From NCBI RefSeq assembly GCF_017591435.1, contig NC_059295.1, positions 42,114,282 through 42,178,281 on the forward strand: a stretch of DNA of 64,000 bases, in the 5' to 3' direction. The first letter of the stretch is position 1. Each line of letters opens with the position of its first letter. The notes below the pieces were generated by a model that was not told the origin of the DNA, ran no database searches, and saw only the letters and a list, made by a program, of their open reading frames with translations. Positions 1 through 10,949 of this stretch are shown one piece after another. The translations under genes were made by a program, and so were the position numbers. This DNA is from Portunus trituberculatus (lineage: Eukaryota; Arthropoda; Malacostraca; Decapoda; Portunidae).

Positions 1-26
1 TCATATCTTTGTATTCATATACAATT

Positions 27-72
27 ATGCCATGAGGATCATGTTGATTCTGTGGCACTGAGTGATAGTTCA
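27..72 (+). repeat. Short dispersed repeat shared with 49392-49434
   Basis: This segment and 49392-49434 share the blocks atgccatgaggat, gattctgtggca and agtgatagt in the same order. Both copies lie close to pogo-type DNA transposon sequence. They are probably remnants of one dispersed family. No coding potential is evident. Confidence 0.5.
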
Positions 73-410
73 GAAATGCTAAACTGTTCCTTCTCAGTCC
101 TCACTCCTCAGTCTGGAGCTAACCCATACTATGGGTCAATCATTTTTCTGCATTTTTACCGTATGTCCTATACAGTGGCCCCTACACATACGAGTTACTC
201 TATTTATGAGAAATTTGAGACATAAGATGTCTTTCGAGCAAAAATCTTGACCGACATGCGAAAGAAAATCCAAGTTGCGAGAATTTCAGATGCTCCCGCT
301 AGGTGGCCAAATGGTCAAGACCGCCCAGCATTAGTCATCTTGTCCCAGCAGTTAGCACATGTGTTTCCCACCATACAGATCCTTTTTGTGGCTTTTTTGT
401 GACCCTAACC

Positions 411-2205
411 ATGAGTTCTATAAAAGGAAATGGAAAGGTGTCCTCTAAGAAAAAAAAGAGAATGATGTCAATTAAAATGAAGCAGGAGATAATAGACAAA
501 CATGAGCGTGGTGTTTGTGTGAGTGATCTCTTAAAGCAGTACAATCGGTCATCATTGACGATTTGTACGAAATTGAAACAGAAAGATGCCATAAAAACTA
601 TAAAACTGGTCAAGGGCGTGACTGTTTTTTCAAAATTGAGGACTGACATCCATGACAAGAAGAAAAGACTTCTGTTGTTGTGGATACGTGAGAAGGAGCT
701 GGCAGGAGATACTGTCACAGAGAAACAGAAAGATGCCATAAAAACTATAAAACTGGCCAAGGGCGTGACTGTTTTTTCAAAATTGAGGACTGACATCCAT
801 GACAAGATGAAAAGACTTCTGTTGTTGTGGATACGTGAGAAGGAGCTGGCAGGAGATACTGTCACAGAGAGCATCGTCTCCGAGAAGGCGCTGTCCATCT
901 ATAAGGACCTACAAGATGAGGCAGCGTCAGCAGAGGGGGAGACATCGTTGGGTACACGTGGAGTGGATTTCAAGGCCAGCCATGGCTGGTTTGAGAAATT
1001 CAAAAAGAGGACTGGCATCCACTCTGTGGTACGGCATGGCAAAGCAGCGAGTGCAGATACAAAAGCCACGGAAAAGTTTACGCAGCACTTTGCTTTACTA
1101 ATTTCAGAAGAAGGTTATGTTCCGCAGCAAGTGTTTAACTGCAACGAGACGGGCTTTTTGAAAAATATGCCATGCAGGACATTCATCACCACTGAGGAGA
1201 AAAAGCTGCCAGGCCACAAGACCATGAAAGATCGTCTAACCTTAGCATTGTGTGTTGATGCCAGCGGTGACTGCAAAGTAAAGCCACTGCTGGTGTATCA
1301 TGCAGAGAACCCGCATGCATTTAAGACTCGTGAAGTCTTAAAAGAGAGGCGATGAGTGATGTGGAAGGTAAATGCAAAGGCGTGGATGACCCGGCAGTTC
1401 TTCACTGAATGGGTAAATCTAGTGTTTGGCTCTTCATTGAAACAACGTTTGCTTGTTCTGACAACGGTCCCGCACACACCTATTGCCTAAAAGACGACAT
1501 AATGGAAGATTTCAAGTTCATCCGGGTGCTCTTCCTCCCTCCCGTCAATACCACCCCTATCCTCCGGCCCATGGATCAGCAGGTGATCTCAAACTTTGAA
1601 AAACTGTACACCAAGCATTTGTTCTGACGATGCTTTGAAATCACGGACAGTAGTCAGATAACCCTTCGTTAGTTTTGGAAGGAGCATTTTAACATTGCCA
1701 TAGCTCTGAAAATTATTGATGCTGCATGGCAGGGCATTACGACACACACATTGAATTCTGCCTGGAAAAAATTGTGGCCTGATTGCATCGCTGAAAGAGC
1801 CTTTGAAGGGTTCGATCCCCAACCTGGGTCTGTAGTGGTGTTGGGCGAGATTGTTTCCTTGGAAAATCCATGTGGCTGGAGGTAGATGAAGGGGATATCA
1901 ACGAGCTTGTGCAGGAGCACAAGGAGGAACTGATAACAGAGGAGTTGAAGTAACTACAGGCAATGCAACAGACAGAGGTGTTGCAAGAGATCAGCATTGA
2001 GGAAGAGGATGAGCTGGAGAAGTTGACGTCTACAAAGGAGATTAGAAAGGTGTTGGCTAAGTGGGAGGAAATAACTGCTTTCGTTGAAAAGAAACACCCA
2101 GAAAAAGTGGCTACTGGTTGTGCTACAGCTCTTTTTAATGACTCTTACCTTACACATTTCTGTAACATTTTGAAAGGGGGGGCAGAAATAAACCTCCTTG
2201 TATAG
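411..2205 (+). pseudogene. Tigger (TIGD1-like) transposase, broken
   Basis: The product resembles Tigger transposases, which bind the terminal repeats and cut and paste the element in the nucleus. The chosen start is the ATG at 411, which opens with MSSIKGNGK followed by a basic stretch. An N-terminal psq-type helix-turn-helix (MKQEIIDKHERG), a CENP-B-like region (FKASHGWFEKFKKR) and a DDE domain follow. The first catalytic Asp is replaced: the motif reads FNCNETGF where the family has an Asp before ETG. The second (SDNGPAH, about 1460) and third (RPMDQQVI, about 1570) are present but lie in another frame after a frameshift near 1350. Stops and shifts break 1628-1960, and a C-terminal acidic stretch reads at 1963-2205. 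A 147-bp internal duplication lies in the N-terminal third. Confidence 0.8.
576..869 (+). repeat. In-frame 147-bp tandem duplication within the transposase
   Basis: The units are 576-722 and 723-869, beginning AAACAGAAAGATGCC. They differ at about two positions (ctggtcaag/ctggccaag and gacaagaag/gacaagatg). The duplication adds 49 residues (KQKDAIKTIKL to AGDTVTE) between the two DNA-binding regions without shifting the frame. Near identity shows it is recent relative to the general decay of the gene. Confidence 0.9.
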
Positions 2206-2301
2206 GATTTTCTTCAAAAGAAAGTGAAGAAAAGTAAAAACTGATACATTAATGTTAAAAAGCAAAAAAAAAAAAAAAATAATAATAATGAATAAATGAA
2301 T

Positions 2302-2623
2302 AATAGTTTTTTAAAGTAAAAACTTTTTTTGTGAATAATTACCCATATGTAATTACGTATGCCTATATGCCATTATTCCCACACTCAACACAGAAAATCA
2401 ACCTGCACCTCTATATATATAGAGATCGTGCCTATAGAAGTTCCACATCACCTCCGTGCATATGTGCACCTGGAACCACCAGCCCAGCTGGCCAATCCTA
2501 CCTCAGATCCTTTCTGCCAAAATTGACAGTAACACAGAGGGGAGGGAGGAAGGAACCTGTTACTATGTAATTACATATGGATAAGTATATTCACAAAAAA
2601 AGTTTTTACTTTAAAAAACTATT
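2302..2623. repeat. Foldback/MITE-like element with perfect 36-bp inverted arms
   Basis: 2302-2337 (begins aatagttttttaaag) is the exact reverse complement of 2588-2623, with 250 bp between. Inside the arms, the motif cccatatgtaattac at about 2342 recurs in inverted form at about 2567 and again in direct form at about 2645, so the inverted structure may be longer with mismatches. No ORF of note lies inside and no target duplication was identified. Confidence 0.8.
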
Positions 2624-2813
2624 TTGTTGTTACATATACTAATTACCCATATGTAATTACATATGCCAGATTCCCAAGTATAGGTGGGAGGGTGTAACAG
2701 AACCCTGAAGATGGAAGACACGATCTCCAAAATACCCAAAAACAGGAAAAATAACATATCTGTAAATCTTGTTGCTGACAACAAGGAAAAACCAGAATTA
2801 AATTAAACCAGCA
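2624..2813. other. No gene seen between the foldback and the DIRS recombinase
   Basis: The stretch holds a further copy of the foldback motif (cccatatgtaattacatatgcc near 2645) and then the probable 3' flank of the DIRS element. A short perfect hairpin (cttgttg/caacaag) lies near 2770. DIRS terminal repeats could not be demonstrated. Confidence 0.4.
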
Positions 2814-3660
2814 TCAGTGAACAATCCTCAGCACTGAAACTATTGGCCCAAGGGAAGAAGTATCTAAATACCTATGAGTAACATCTCTTCGATAAAAAGA
2901 GGCAAAGGTGGTCATACTCTTCCACGTGCCAGCCTTGAGGACCAAGTCCAGACTCTTAACTTTTCTAAAGAGAACACTGGTCACAATAGCCCAAACCTCA
3001 TGTGCGTTCACTTTCAGAAGGCACGACTCCTCCTCCGAGACACTCACATAGGCCCTCTGAATCACCTGCCAAATACACTTAGACAAGGTATGAGGGTGGA
3101 CAGCTCGTCTGGGATCCGAAACTGTGACCAACAACCTAGAGCAGGCCGGCCGACAATCCCTAGTCCTGCGAAGATACTCACGGACTGCCCGAACCGGACA
3201 AAGAAGGCGGTTTACCTCATCCTCCCCAACAAAATCGAGAAGAGCAGGAATTGTGAATTCGTCGAATGAATGCTGGCCTGAACACTGAGTCTTAGCCAGG
3301 AAATCGGGGGCAAAGGAAAAGGTCATGGACGTCCATCCCTTGGAGTGATGCACCTCAGTTGACAGGCCATGAAGCCCACTAACCCAACGAGCTGATGCAA
3401 GTGCCAGAAGAAACACGGTCTTGAGCGAGATATCTCTCAGTGAGGCTGACCGCAAGGGCTCATAAGGAGGACGTAACAAAGATCGAAGGACCAGAGAAAG
3501 GTCCCAGGCTGGTAACCGAGGCAAACGAGGTGGACAAGAGACCACAAAGGAGCGGAACAGAGAAGAAAGGTCTGGATGGGTGGAAAGGTCTATGCCTGAC
3601 TGACGCAGAACAGGAGCTAGGGCACAACGAAAACCCCTAATTGCTGACACTGACAGGCGC
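2814..3660 (-). pseudogene. DIRS tyrosine recombinase, catalytic Arg replaced by Trp
   Basis: The block starts near SVSAIRGFRCALAPVL and covers the core-binding and catalytic domains of a DIRS tyrosine recombinase, which joins circular cDNA to the target. The likely first Arg sits in LASARWVSGLHGL, and the HxxR box reads AHEVWAIVTS, with Trp (tgg) where family members carry Arg. The C-terminal nucleophile region FASFYRRDVTHRYLD keeps the Tyr. The Arg-to-Trp change is what CpG deamination of cgg would give. The domain is nearly full length but very probably inactive. Confidence 0.8.
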
Positions 3661-3698
3661 TTTGACTCAAAAAGAAAAATGAAAGTCTGCCAGCTGCA

Positions 3699-4193
3699 CT
3701 ACAGAGGCAGAACACGTATCCAAACCCCTTGACTCACACCAACCACAAAAGACTCTCCACTTCGCCTGGTAAACTGAGGCGGAGGACTGCCTGACTGGTC
3801 GAGACATGGACTTAGTAGCCTTGCGCGAAAAACCTCACACTCAGAAGAGACGCTGGAGAGTCGCCATGCGTGAAGACGGAGCTTTTCCGGAGAACCGTGG
3901 AAGAGGGGACGGTGAAGTTGTCGAAGGAGAGACCGCCACATGGGAAGAACATGGGGACTGTCCACGAACAGGTCCAGCAACAGGGGAAACCATTCTCCCT
4001 GAGGCCAAAGAGGAGCCACTAGTGTCATACGCACAGCCTGTGACTCGCAAACCCTCACCAGAACACAGCGGATCAGAGCGAATGGTGGAAAGGCATACAG
4101 ATCCAGACCTTCCCACGGAAAAGAGAGCGCATCCTGTCTCCAGGATCCCTTATCTAGAAGAAGAGATACATACAGGGGCAGATGACGAGTCAA
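3699..4193 (-). pseudogene. DIRS linker between RNase H and recombinase
   Basis: The run DALSFPWEGLDLYAFPPFALI followed by RMTLVAPLWPQGEWFPLLL is a conserved region seen between RNase H and tyrosine recombinase in DIRS polyproteins. The end (WRLSSVSSECEVFRARLLSP) leads to the recombinase N-terminus, but the frame ends at a stop near 3697 after a shift, and the recombinase resumes about 40 bp later. Confidence 0.7.
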
Positions 4194-4701
4194 TGCTGTG
4201 GCAAACAGATCTACCAGAGGAAACCCTCACACATGGAAGACTTTCCTGCAAACTTCGGGATGTAGTGTCTGAACCGACACACTTCTGACTGAGCACATCC
4301 ACAATTACATTGCGGCGTCCTGGAACGAAAACAGGGCACAGAGAGATGGACCGGCTCTTGCACCACCGGAGAACTGTCCCTGCTAAGGCTGACAGAGGTT
4401 TGGAACAAGTGCTCCCAGATCTCATGAGATAGGCGACAACTGTTGAGTTGTCGGACATCACAGACACCACCAATCCCGACAAGGCCTGCTGAAAACTCTG
4501 GAGAGCCCGAAAGACTGCTAAAAGCTCCAGATGAGTTATGTGGAGCCCCTGCTCCTCCACAGACCAGATTTCTGAAGCCAAAGAATCTCTCAGGTGAGCT
4601 CCCCACCTGAGCTGGGAAGCATCTGAGAACAGGGTTTGTTCTGGGGGCTGCACTACAAATGGGGCGCCTTTCAAGCTGATCTGGAACCAACCACCAAGCA
4701 A
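4150..4701 (-). pseudogene. DIRS RNase H domain
   Basis: This domain degrades the RNA strand of the hybrid during retrotransposition. The acidic positions are visible in order: FSDASQLRWGAHL, HITHLELLAVFRAL, VMSDNSTVVAYL and IVDVLSQ. The order and spacing match DIRS RNase H. The frame differs from both the RT upstream and the linker downstream, so the domain is cut off from a continuous polyprotein. Confidence 0.8.
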
Positions 4702-5017
4702 GGTCTTGCAAACACTGACGACTTGGAGCCACTCGCCACCAATCTGGGTCGGAAGTAGCCCGCCAATGCCTCTTTAGGCACCACTGCAGAGCCCGCATCC
4801 GCATGAGCCCACCTGGCACTAACGGTGTAAGGGATGCAAGATGTCCCGGCAAAGACCTCCAGAGGGACACTGGTGGAGCCTTGGCTAGCAGAAACTGTCA
4901 GGCAACTGCCTGAAACCGGTTGACCCAATCTGACGATGGGAAGACTCGGGCTCTGATGGTGTCGAGAACCATACCCAAAAACTGCTTCCTCTGGCTGGGA
5001 GACAGATCGGATTTGGC

Positions 5018-5495
5018 TCAGTTGACCTGAATCCCCACTTGAGAACACAGAAGCAGAAGAGACAGGACATTGTTGAGGCCTGAAGCCCAAGATGGACCGG
5101 AAATCAGCCAATCGTCCAGATAACGATGCAAGGGTATGCCGAGGCGATGGGCCCAAGCCGACACAGGAGCCACCTTAGTAAAGACCTGAGGAGCCATGGC
5201 AAGACCAAAGCACAGAGTCCGAAACTGGTAAACTCTGCCCTGCCAGACGAACCGCACGTACTTGCGTGATCGAGGGTGGACAGGAACTTGATAGTAAGCG
5301 TCCCGCAGGTCCAAAGACACCATCCACTCGCCCTCGGCCATTGACTCCAGCACTGACGAAACTGTCTCCATACGGAAGTGGGTTACCACCAGGAAACGAT
5401 TTAAGACTGAAAGGTCGCAAATTGGTCTCCAGCCCCCTGTAGACTTGTGTCCTGGTACCAGTGGCACCAACGACATGTGCAGGTATGATGGAAAG
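5018..5495 (-). pseudogene. DIRS reverse transcriptase fragment
   Basis: The motifs are typical of DIRS polymerases: TGGWRPICDLSVLNRF, VSLDLRDAYYQVPVHP with the first catalytic Asp, LCFGLAMAPQVFTK, and the YLDDWL box with the Asp pair. The catalytic residues are intact in this block. The N-terminal fingers are missing at the junction near 5495. Downstream, the thumb region continues in another frame (about 5156 to 4671), so the frame is broken soon after the YLDD box. Confidence 0.85.
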
Positions 5496-5844
5496 AAACA
5501 ACAGGGAGAAACTTCCCTGTGTTTATTGTAGGAATACAAAATACTTGGTAGCGAGCGCGTGGAAGCTTGATGAGTAGCCGGCGGCCAGAGACTTGTAGTC
5601 TGGGTGCCTTGAATGAAGCTTGTAGCTTGCGTGATGATGCAGAATTACAGTCTACACACTGGAGTGTGACTGTAGACAGTAGACTGTAGAGGTAGACTGG
5701 CTGTGCTTGACAGGAGGAGTAGTCAAAGAAAGGCAGGCAAGTAGATTGCCAGGCAAGCGTAAGTGTACTCCAAGCTGCGTTAAGTACAACTGAATGTGTG
5801 GTGTGGCGTGGGGTAGCGGAACAATACCCATGGCCGAGTACATC
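5496..5844. other. Junction region without a gene
   Basis: This stretch holds an inverted pair (acaggga...tccctgt near 5505) and a minus-strand AATAAA near 5522, which could be part of an LTR of the inserted gypsy element. No second copy that would define an LTR was found near 12146-12560. Short repeats of the tgtagac/gtagact type occur near 5650-5700. Confidence 0.3.
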
Positions 5845-6064
5845 TTTTTTTTTTTTTTTTTTATACCATGTGGGCTTTTCACGGGAATTAATGGGCTAAA
5901 GGGTGTACGTTTTGGGGTACCTCGTATCTCAAAGCCCACCCGCTAGGAAACCGTTGCCCCGAGTGAGGAAGCCCAACCTACACTCGGACCGTGGACAGGA
6001 TTCGAACCCGTGCGCTTGGAGACCCCTCGGACCCCAAAACACGCATGGTTCCACTGTACCACGG
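5845..6064 (-). repeat. tRNA-derived SINE, full length with A tail
   Basis: Read on the minus strand, the element starts with ccgtggtacagtgg, which fits a Pol III A box. A perfect B box (GGTTCGAATCC, complement at 5998-6009) follows, and the 5' and 3' ends of the tRNA-like head pair (ccgtgg/ccacgg). An unrelated body (gtgggctttgagatacgagg) and a tail cccacatggtata plus about 18 A complete it. The hexamer gtacat flanks both ends and may be the target duplication. A second copy is at 30396-30598. Confidence 0.85.
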
Positions 6065-6558
6065 TACATATTACATTAAGTAGTGTCCATCATATTGCTC
6101 GACCATGCTAACGAAGGTGTCCTCACCGAGCACTCTAGTCAATATTTAAACACTTCAAAAAGAACAATATTAATAATAAGACATGTCATACAATGCACTG
6201 AGCAAAATAAATATCACATAGGTGTGAGAACAATTAAGGAAATATAGTTAGTTTGCAAATAAACAGCAATAACATGATATAGTAAGTATAACATGGCTAA
6301 ATATATTAATTTGATGCAATTTCAAAAGTAAGATGCATCATTGATAGAAAATTTACACATTTATGGTAATGACTATAGTAAATATATAACATACAAAATT
6401 TGTATAAAGACATAGAAATGATACATGATCATGTATAATGAAATCACTGAAACATAGGAACAATGTTACATACATGTGTAAAAATGTGTTACATATGGTG
6501 AATAAAGTGTATGTGTCATAAATATTGTTTCTTACATATAATACATCTAATAATTGTG

Positions 6559-6645
<87 letters not shown>

Positions 6646-7347
6646 TAATGTAATTGAGCATAAATGAAAAGCATGAAGAGATGATAATGTAAAAAAAAAA
6701 AAACAAGCAAACAAACACTCAACTCTAAATAACATAAATCACCTACATACCACAAGTTGAGTAGCTAATTCAACTTGGATAGAGCAGATAACAATGTATA
6801 ACAGTAGAGGTGCTGCTAAAACAAAATGTGATGAATGTTGCATTAATAGTGAAGTTACATACATATAATAAGTACATGATAAATATAAGTGACACTAGCA
6901 AAAAAAATATTATGTAGGTAGGGAGAAAGCGAAAATGTTACTATAAATTTAGTAATAAAAAAAGTAAATTGGGATGTAAAATATGTAACTGCAAATGGAA
7001 CCCCCATTAAACACACGATATACCCTAGGGGCCACGCCCGTGTGTTAAGGCCTGAGAAGCATGAATATGTCTTCTGATAAATCAAGCAAATTTACAGTCA
7101 AAAAAAATATTACCTACATGACATTAATCCCTCCCCATGTGTCATCTGGGGACAGCACATAAGAATATAATATAATATAATGCAATAAAACATAATGCAA
7201 TACAACATAATATAATATAACATGATATAATATAAGAGATACAATATAAGAGATACACCTCACACACCTGTACGTGTCTGCAAATTGTAAGGACATGAAG
7301 GTAGAACGTGAAAAATCAGAAGTGTATGTTGTTGAAGACTGTGTAGT
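6065..7347. other. AT-rich region, no gene; possible gypsy 3' non-coding part
   Basis: No coding region was recognised. The region contains an AT microsatellite (6560-6642) and imperfect ataatat repeats at about 7165-7235. On the minus strand the gypsy GPY/F tail ends at 7348. A purine run (catggggagggatt near 7120-7135) could be a polypurine tract. A matching 5' LTR was not found, so LTR limits are left open. Confidence 0.35.
6560..6642. repeat. AT microsatellite, about 41 units
   Basis: This is a pure alternating AT run. Reading frames through it encode only Ile-Tyr repeats and are not genes. Confidence 0.95.
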
Positions 7348-7593
7348 CTATACAGGCATGTGTGTAGAAGTAGAAGAAGAAAGTGACAGTGGAACATTAC
7401 TCTTCTTCAGACGATCAACATGCACTATCTCTGAAATATTAGACTCTGGGTCAAGAATTTTAAATTTGTTGCCGTGCATACGTTCAACTATACAGTAAGG
7501 ACCTGTAAATTTTGGATTAAGCTTTGATTGACGCTCAGGAGTAGATTTATACACAGTGTCATTGACTTGAAGAGTTACAGGTGTAGCACTCAT
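7348..7593 (-). pseudogene. gypsy integrase C-terminal GPY/F module
   Basis: The segment reads KLNPKFTGPYCIVERM, the GPY/F signature at the C-terminus of many Ty3/gypsy integrases, then IVHVDRLKKSNVPL. It lies in a different frame from the integrase core, directly downstream. Confidence 0.75.
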
Positions 7594-9020
7594 GTGTGTT
7601 GACGCTGGATCATTTCAGTACGAGATGCTTGAAGATTACGTCGTACATACTCATGAATAATTTGAAAAGCTCTCAGCTGATTTTTAGCATAATCATCTAA
7701 AGAGTAAACAGGTATATGAGGCTGAAGTAATAGATCATAGGGCAAACGTTTCTCTGAGCCATAGATGATATAATGTGGTGTTTTTCCTGTGGAAGCATTA
7801 ATTGATCCATTAATTGAAGCTGCAACATGTGGAAACCAATCTTGCCAGAAGTCATGAAGTTGACTCACTACATGGTGAAGAAGGTCTAGAATCTTTTTAT
7901 TAGCGCGTTCCACTATATCATTTGAGGCTGGATGCTGCACAGAAACAAAAGTTTGTGTTGTGTTATATTGTTTACAAATATTTTGCAAAATCTCAATTTT
8001 GAATTCTGTCCCATTATCACTGAGTAAAACAGTTGGTGTAGTATATGGACATAAAATATTTGTTACTAAAGCATGTGCCACAGCATTCAAAGACTTGTTC
8101 TGCAAAGGAGCTAACACTACAAAGCGGCTGAAATAATTTACACAGACAAGGACATAAGAGGAACCTTGCCGACTGCATGGTAGTTGCAATAGCTCAATAG
8201 CGACAGTCTCAAAAGGACCTGCTGGAGTAGGATACTCTAAAATAAGCGCCGTATTAGTGTTACCTTTGTGCTGTTCACAAAAAACACATTGAGATACATG
8301 GGTAGTTATATCTAGACACATTTTTGGCCAATAATACTTGAGGCGAGCCATAGCAAGAGTTTTGTCTCTACCTGGATGACCTGCTTGTGGCGTGTCATGA
8401 ACAAAATGCAAAATTGTAGGGACAAGAGATTCTGGAATGACAATTTGTTTTACTTCACGGTCATAGACTTGTACTGTACGCGTGAGAATGTCATTATGAA
8501 TATCAAGTTCTCTCAATAGAATAGGCAATTTAGGCAAACTTGTTTCATCACCAGATTCTAGTGCATAAATGACTTTACTCCAAATAGGGTCGTTACGTTG
8601 AGCTAACGTTAAATCTTGGTGAGAAAAATTATGAACTTGTGTCACTGCGGCAATAGCTACATTACGAGAAAGAGCATTTGCGACGAGATTAGCATGTCCA
8701 GGTAAATATTTTATCTCTGCTTGGAACTGCTCAACTGTTAGGAACCATCTGGCGAGTCTACCTGTAAGGTTCTTCCCTGAGAAAAGTTGAGTTACAGCAG
8801 AATGATCAGTATAAACAGTGACTGGATAATTGTAAATGATATCACGAAAATGTTTGAGAGCCCATACTACAGCGAGTGCTTCCATGTGAGTTACAGAATA
8901 GTGTGACTCTGCTTTGTTAAGAACACGACTAGCAAAAGCAATCACATGTGGATGTTGACCTTTAACTTGTTGCATCAAAACAGCTCCTATTGCAAAAGAT
9001 GATGAGTCCGTGCAAATTGT
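7590..9020 (-). pseudogene. gypsy RNase H and integrase
   Basis: RNase H is represented by the TDSSSFAIG region (near 9006), THMEALAVVWAL and VYTDHSAVTQLF. The integrase follows with the HHCC zinc-binding region (HFVHDTPQAGHPGR ... CVFCEQHKG) and a DDE core. The second and third acidic residues are present (LLSDNGTEF; IVERANKKIL). The position of the first Asp reads VAIELLQLP, Glu in place of Asp. The frame is open over roughly 460 codons, the longest intact stretch of this element. Confidence 0.85.
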
Positions 9021-9145
9021 GAACGGTAAGGAGTAATCTGGAAATGCTAGAACAGGAGGCTGTGTTAAACAAGTCTTTAGTTGATCAAAGCTTTGCTGTT
9101 GTTCTGAAGTCCATTGAAAAGGTACATCTTTCTTTTTAAGTTTAA

Positions 9146-10122
9146 TTAAAGGATGAGCAATGGATGCAAAATTTTTTTTATAAATGCATGGTAATAACCT
9201 GCAAGACCTAGAAATGAACTGACTTGTGCTGTAGTTCTAGGCACTGGAAAGTCTTGAATAGCTTTTACTTTATCTGAAGTAGTATGAATTCCTTGACAGT
9301 CAACAACATGTCCCAAAAATTCAATGCGGTATCTGAAAAATTGACATTTAGGCAAATTGAGCTTAAGGCCTGCTGTTGTGAATTTTTGAAAAACTTGAGA
9401 TAATTTCTCTAAGTGTGTGTCAGTATCTTTAGAGACAAGAATGAGATCATCCATGTATACAAATAAACCATTACCAATGAGACCATGGAACATAGAGTTT
9501 ACTAGTCTTTGGCAAATTAGAGGTGAATTGCGTAAACCCATTGAACAGCGAAGCCATTCATAGAGTGACCTGTAGGAGTAGAGAAAGCTGTTACAGGACG
9601 ACTTTCTTTTGATAATGGAATTTGCCAAAATGCTGACTTGATGTCAAGTGTTGAAAATACTGTATTTTCACTACCAATGTTTTGTAAAAGCTCAGAAAGT
9701 ACTGGTAAAGGATAATGATCAGGTTCCGTGACTGTGTTAACTTTCCTGAAGTCATTGACAACACAGTAAGAGTTGTCTTTCTTTTTTACTAGTAGTAAAG
9801 GTGAGTTCCAAGGAGAATAAGACTCATGTATAATGCCTTCTTGAAGCATGTTCTGGACTAACTTATCAGCAATCTGTCGCTGAGAATGAGGTGTGTCAGG
9901 TTTCAGCTCAATGTGGTGCTGGACTCTATTTGTAACACCAAGAGGCTCACCAGGAAGAGCAAAAGCTTCCCTATGGTTCACAAGTAAGTTAATAAGATTA
10001 CATTTCATGTCAGGAAAATCCATAACTTGTACATGAGGCTCAAGCTGAGAAGCAATATCTTCAGCACTTTGAGAAGAAGACTGTGAAGATACAGCTGCTA
10101 TACATGTTGTGAAGTCCTGCAA
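9146..10122 (-). pseudogene. gypsy reverse transcriptase
   Basis: Two overlapping frames cover the domain. The first holds the fingers and first Asp (YSPWNSPLLLVKKKDNSY, FSTLDIKSAFWQIPLS). The second holds the palm and catalytic pair (SMGLRNSPLICQRL, FVYMDDLILVS) and the connection motif FLGLAGYYHAFIKK. Catalytic residues are present. The frame changes near 9560 and again at the T run near 9170, before the RNase H part. Confidence 0.85.
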
Positions 10123-10527
10123 TGAAGTTGCATCAATAACTGTAACTGAACTCCATCTCTGAGGGTGATAGAAGAGCCAGTAAGATTTGTTACTAAAACA
10201 GAAGTAACATTATCCTTGTGTACAGATGACAAGGTACTTTCTAATGCTAGACGCTTCACTCTTGAAGTGTCAGGGTGCGATAACACAAAGGAACCTACAG
10301 GGGCATTCTTGACACGCACTGATATAACGCGAGCACTTGTAGGGCCCACATATTGATCACCAACAACAGCTGCACTCATTTTAGGTACAGACACAGAACA
10401 CTTTGATTCAACTGCATTAGCAGCTGGAACAGTTAGGTGCCTCGTCGCCAGAGACTCGTTGACTCGTGGGAGAGGGGACTCTTCAAAGTGTACACGTTTA
10501 GTGGTGACATTTAAGATAGATTTAGGG

Positions 10528-10932
10528 TTAGATGTAGCATAAAAAAAGTTCATCCTTATAAGAAAGTGCCTGATATTTAGGATGAAGAGAAATATCATTT
10601 TCTGCAAGTGCATCAAAGCGTAAAAGAGCATCACACTGCAAGGAAAAATTAGAAACTATGTGAAATTCTGCAAGAAAGGTAGAATCATGAGGGTGAAAAG
10701 AAATAGGTAGAACACTTCCTATAACGTGTAATGGAGAACCTTCAACACCTTTGAAAGCGCATTGACATTGTTGAAAGGAAAGCTTATACAACTGAAGATA
10801 TGCATTTTCTGTGATTAAGCTAATATCTGCACCTGTATCCATACAGACAGAGATTGGTGTGCTGTATGTGTAACATTGAAAGTTCTGACGGTGAGAATTA
10901 TTAGATGTTAGAGAAGGAACACATAGTGACAC
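10528..10932 (-). pseudogene. gypsy aspartic protease
   Basis: The retropepsin active site is visible as CMDTGADISLIT, followed by the flap-like region FKGVEGSPLHVIGSVLPI and ALLRFDALAENDISL where such proteases have an (I/L)LG-D element. The protease cuts the Gag-Pol polyprotein. The catalytic triad is intact, but the frame is cut off from gag and from the downstream linker (10634 to 10098), which holds VTNLTGSSITLRDGVQL. Confidence 0.75.
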
Positions 10933-10949
10933 TGTGTTAAGTTGTGTAG

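Larger units (their letters stand above)
173..2290 (+). mobile_element. pogo/Tigger-like DNA transposon, 3' end missing
   Basis: A candidate 5' terminal inverted repeat starts at 173 (cagtggcccctacacatacg) after a TA dinucleotide, the target duplicated by pogo-group transposons. A Tigger-type transposase gene follows at 411-2205. No matching 3' terminal repeat was found. Recognisable element sequence fades near 2290, just before the foldback at 2302, so the right end is probably truncated or replaced. The copy is not mobile by itself. Confidence 0.65.
2814..5495 (-). mobile_element. DIRS retrotransposon, RT-RNaseH-tyrosine recombinase part
   Basis: On the minus strand the order is RT (5495 to 5018), RNase H (about 4700 to 4150), a conserved linker (4193 to 3699) and a tyrosine recombinase (3660 to 2814), the order of DIRS-group elements, which integrate with a recombinase instead of an integrase. 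The blocks sit in different frames, so at least three frameshifts separate them. The RT begins abruptly near 5495 with the finger region upstream of KSTGGWRP largely missing. A DIRS gag in the same orientation lies at 12564-13275, consistent with one element split by the gypsy element between them. Confidence 0.85.

Noticed and set aside
335..898. Minus-strand frame of 187 codons
   Set aside because: It is the antisense shadow of the Tigger transposase and inherits its internal duplication.
2874..4288. Plus-strand frames over the DIRS recombinase and linker
   Set aside because: They are antisense shadows of the minus-strand DIRS reading.
5175..5501. Additional minus-strand frame over the DIRS RT
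   Set aside because: It overlaps the RT frame, which has all family motifs; this one has none.
5998..6009. Possible tRNA gene (perfect B box)
   Set aside because: The head continues into a SINE body with A tail and recurs at 30529-30540, so it is a tRNA-derived SINE.
5496..7347. LTR of the gypsy element
   Set aside because: AATAAA and a purine run are suggestive, but no matching copy was found at 12146-12563, so no LTR is called.
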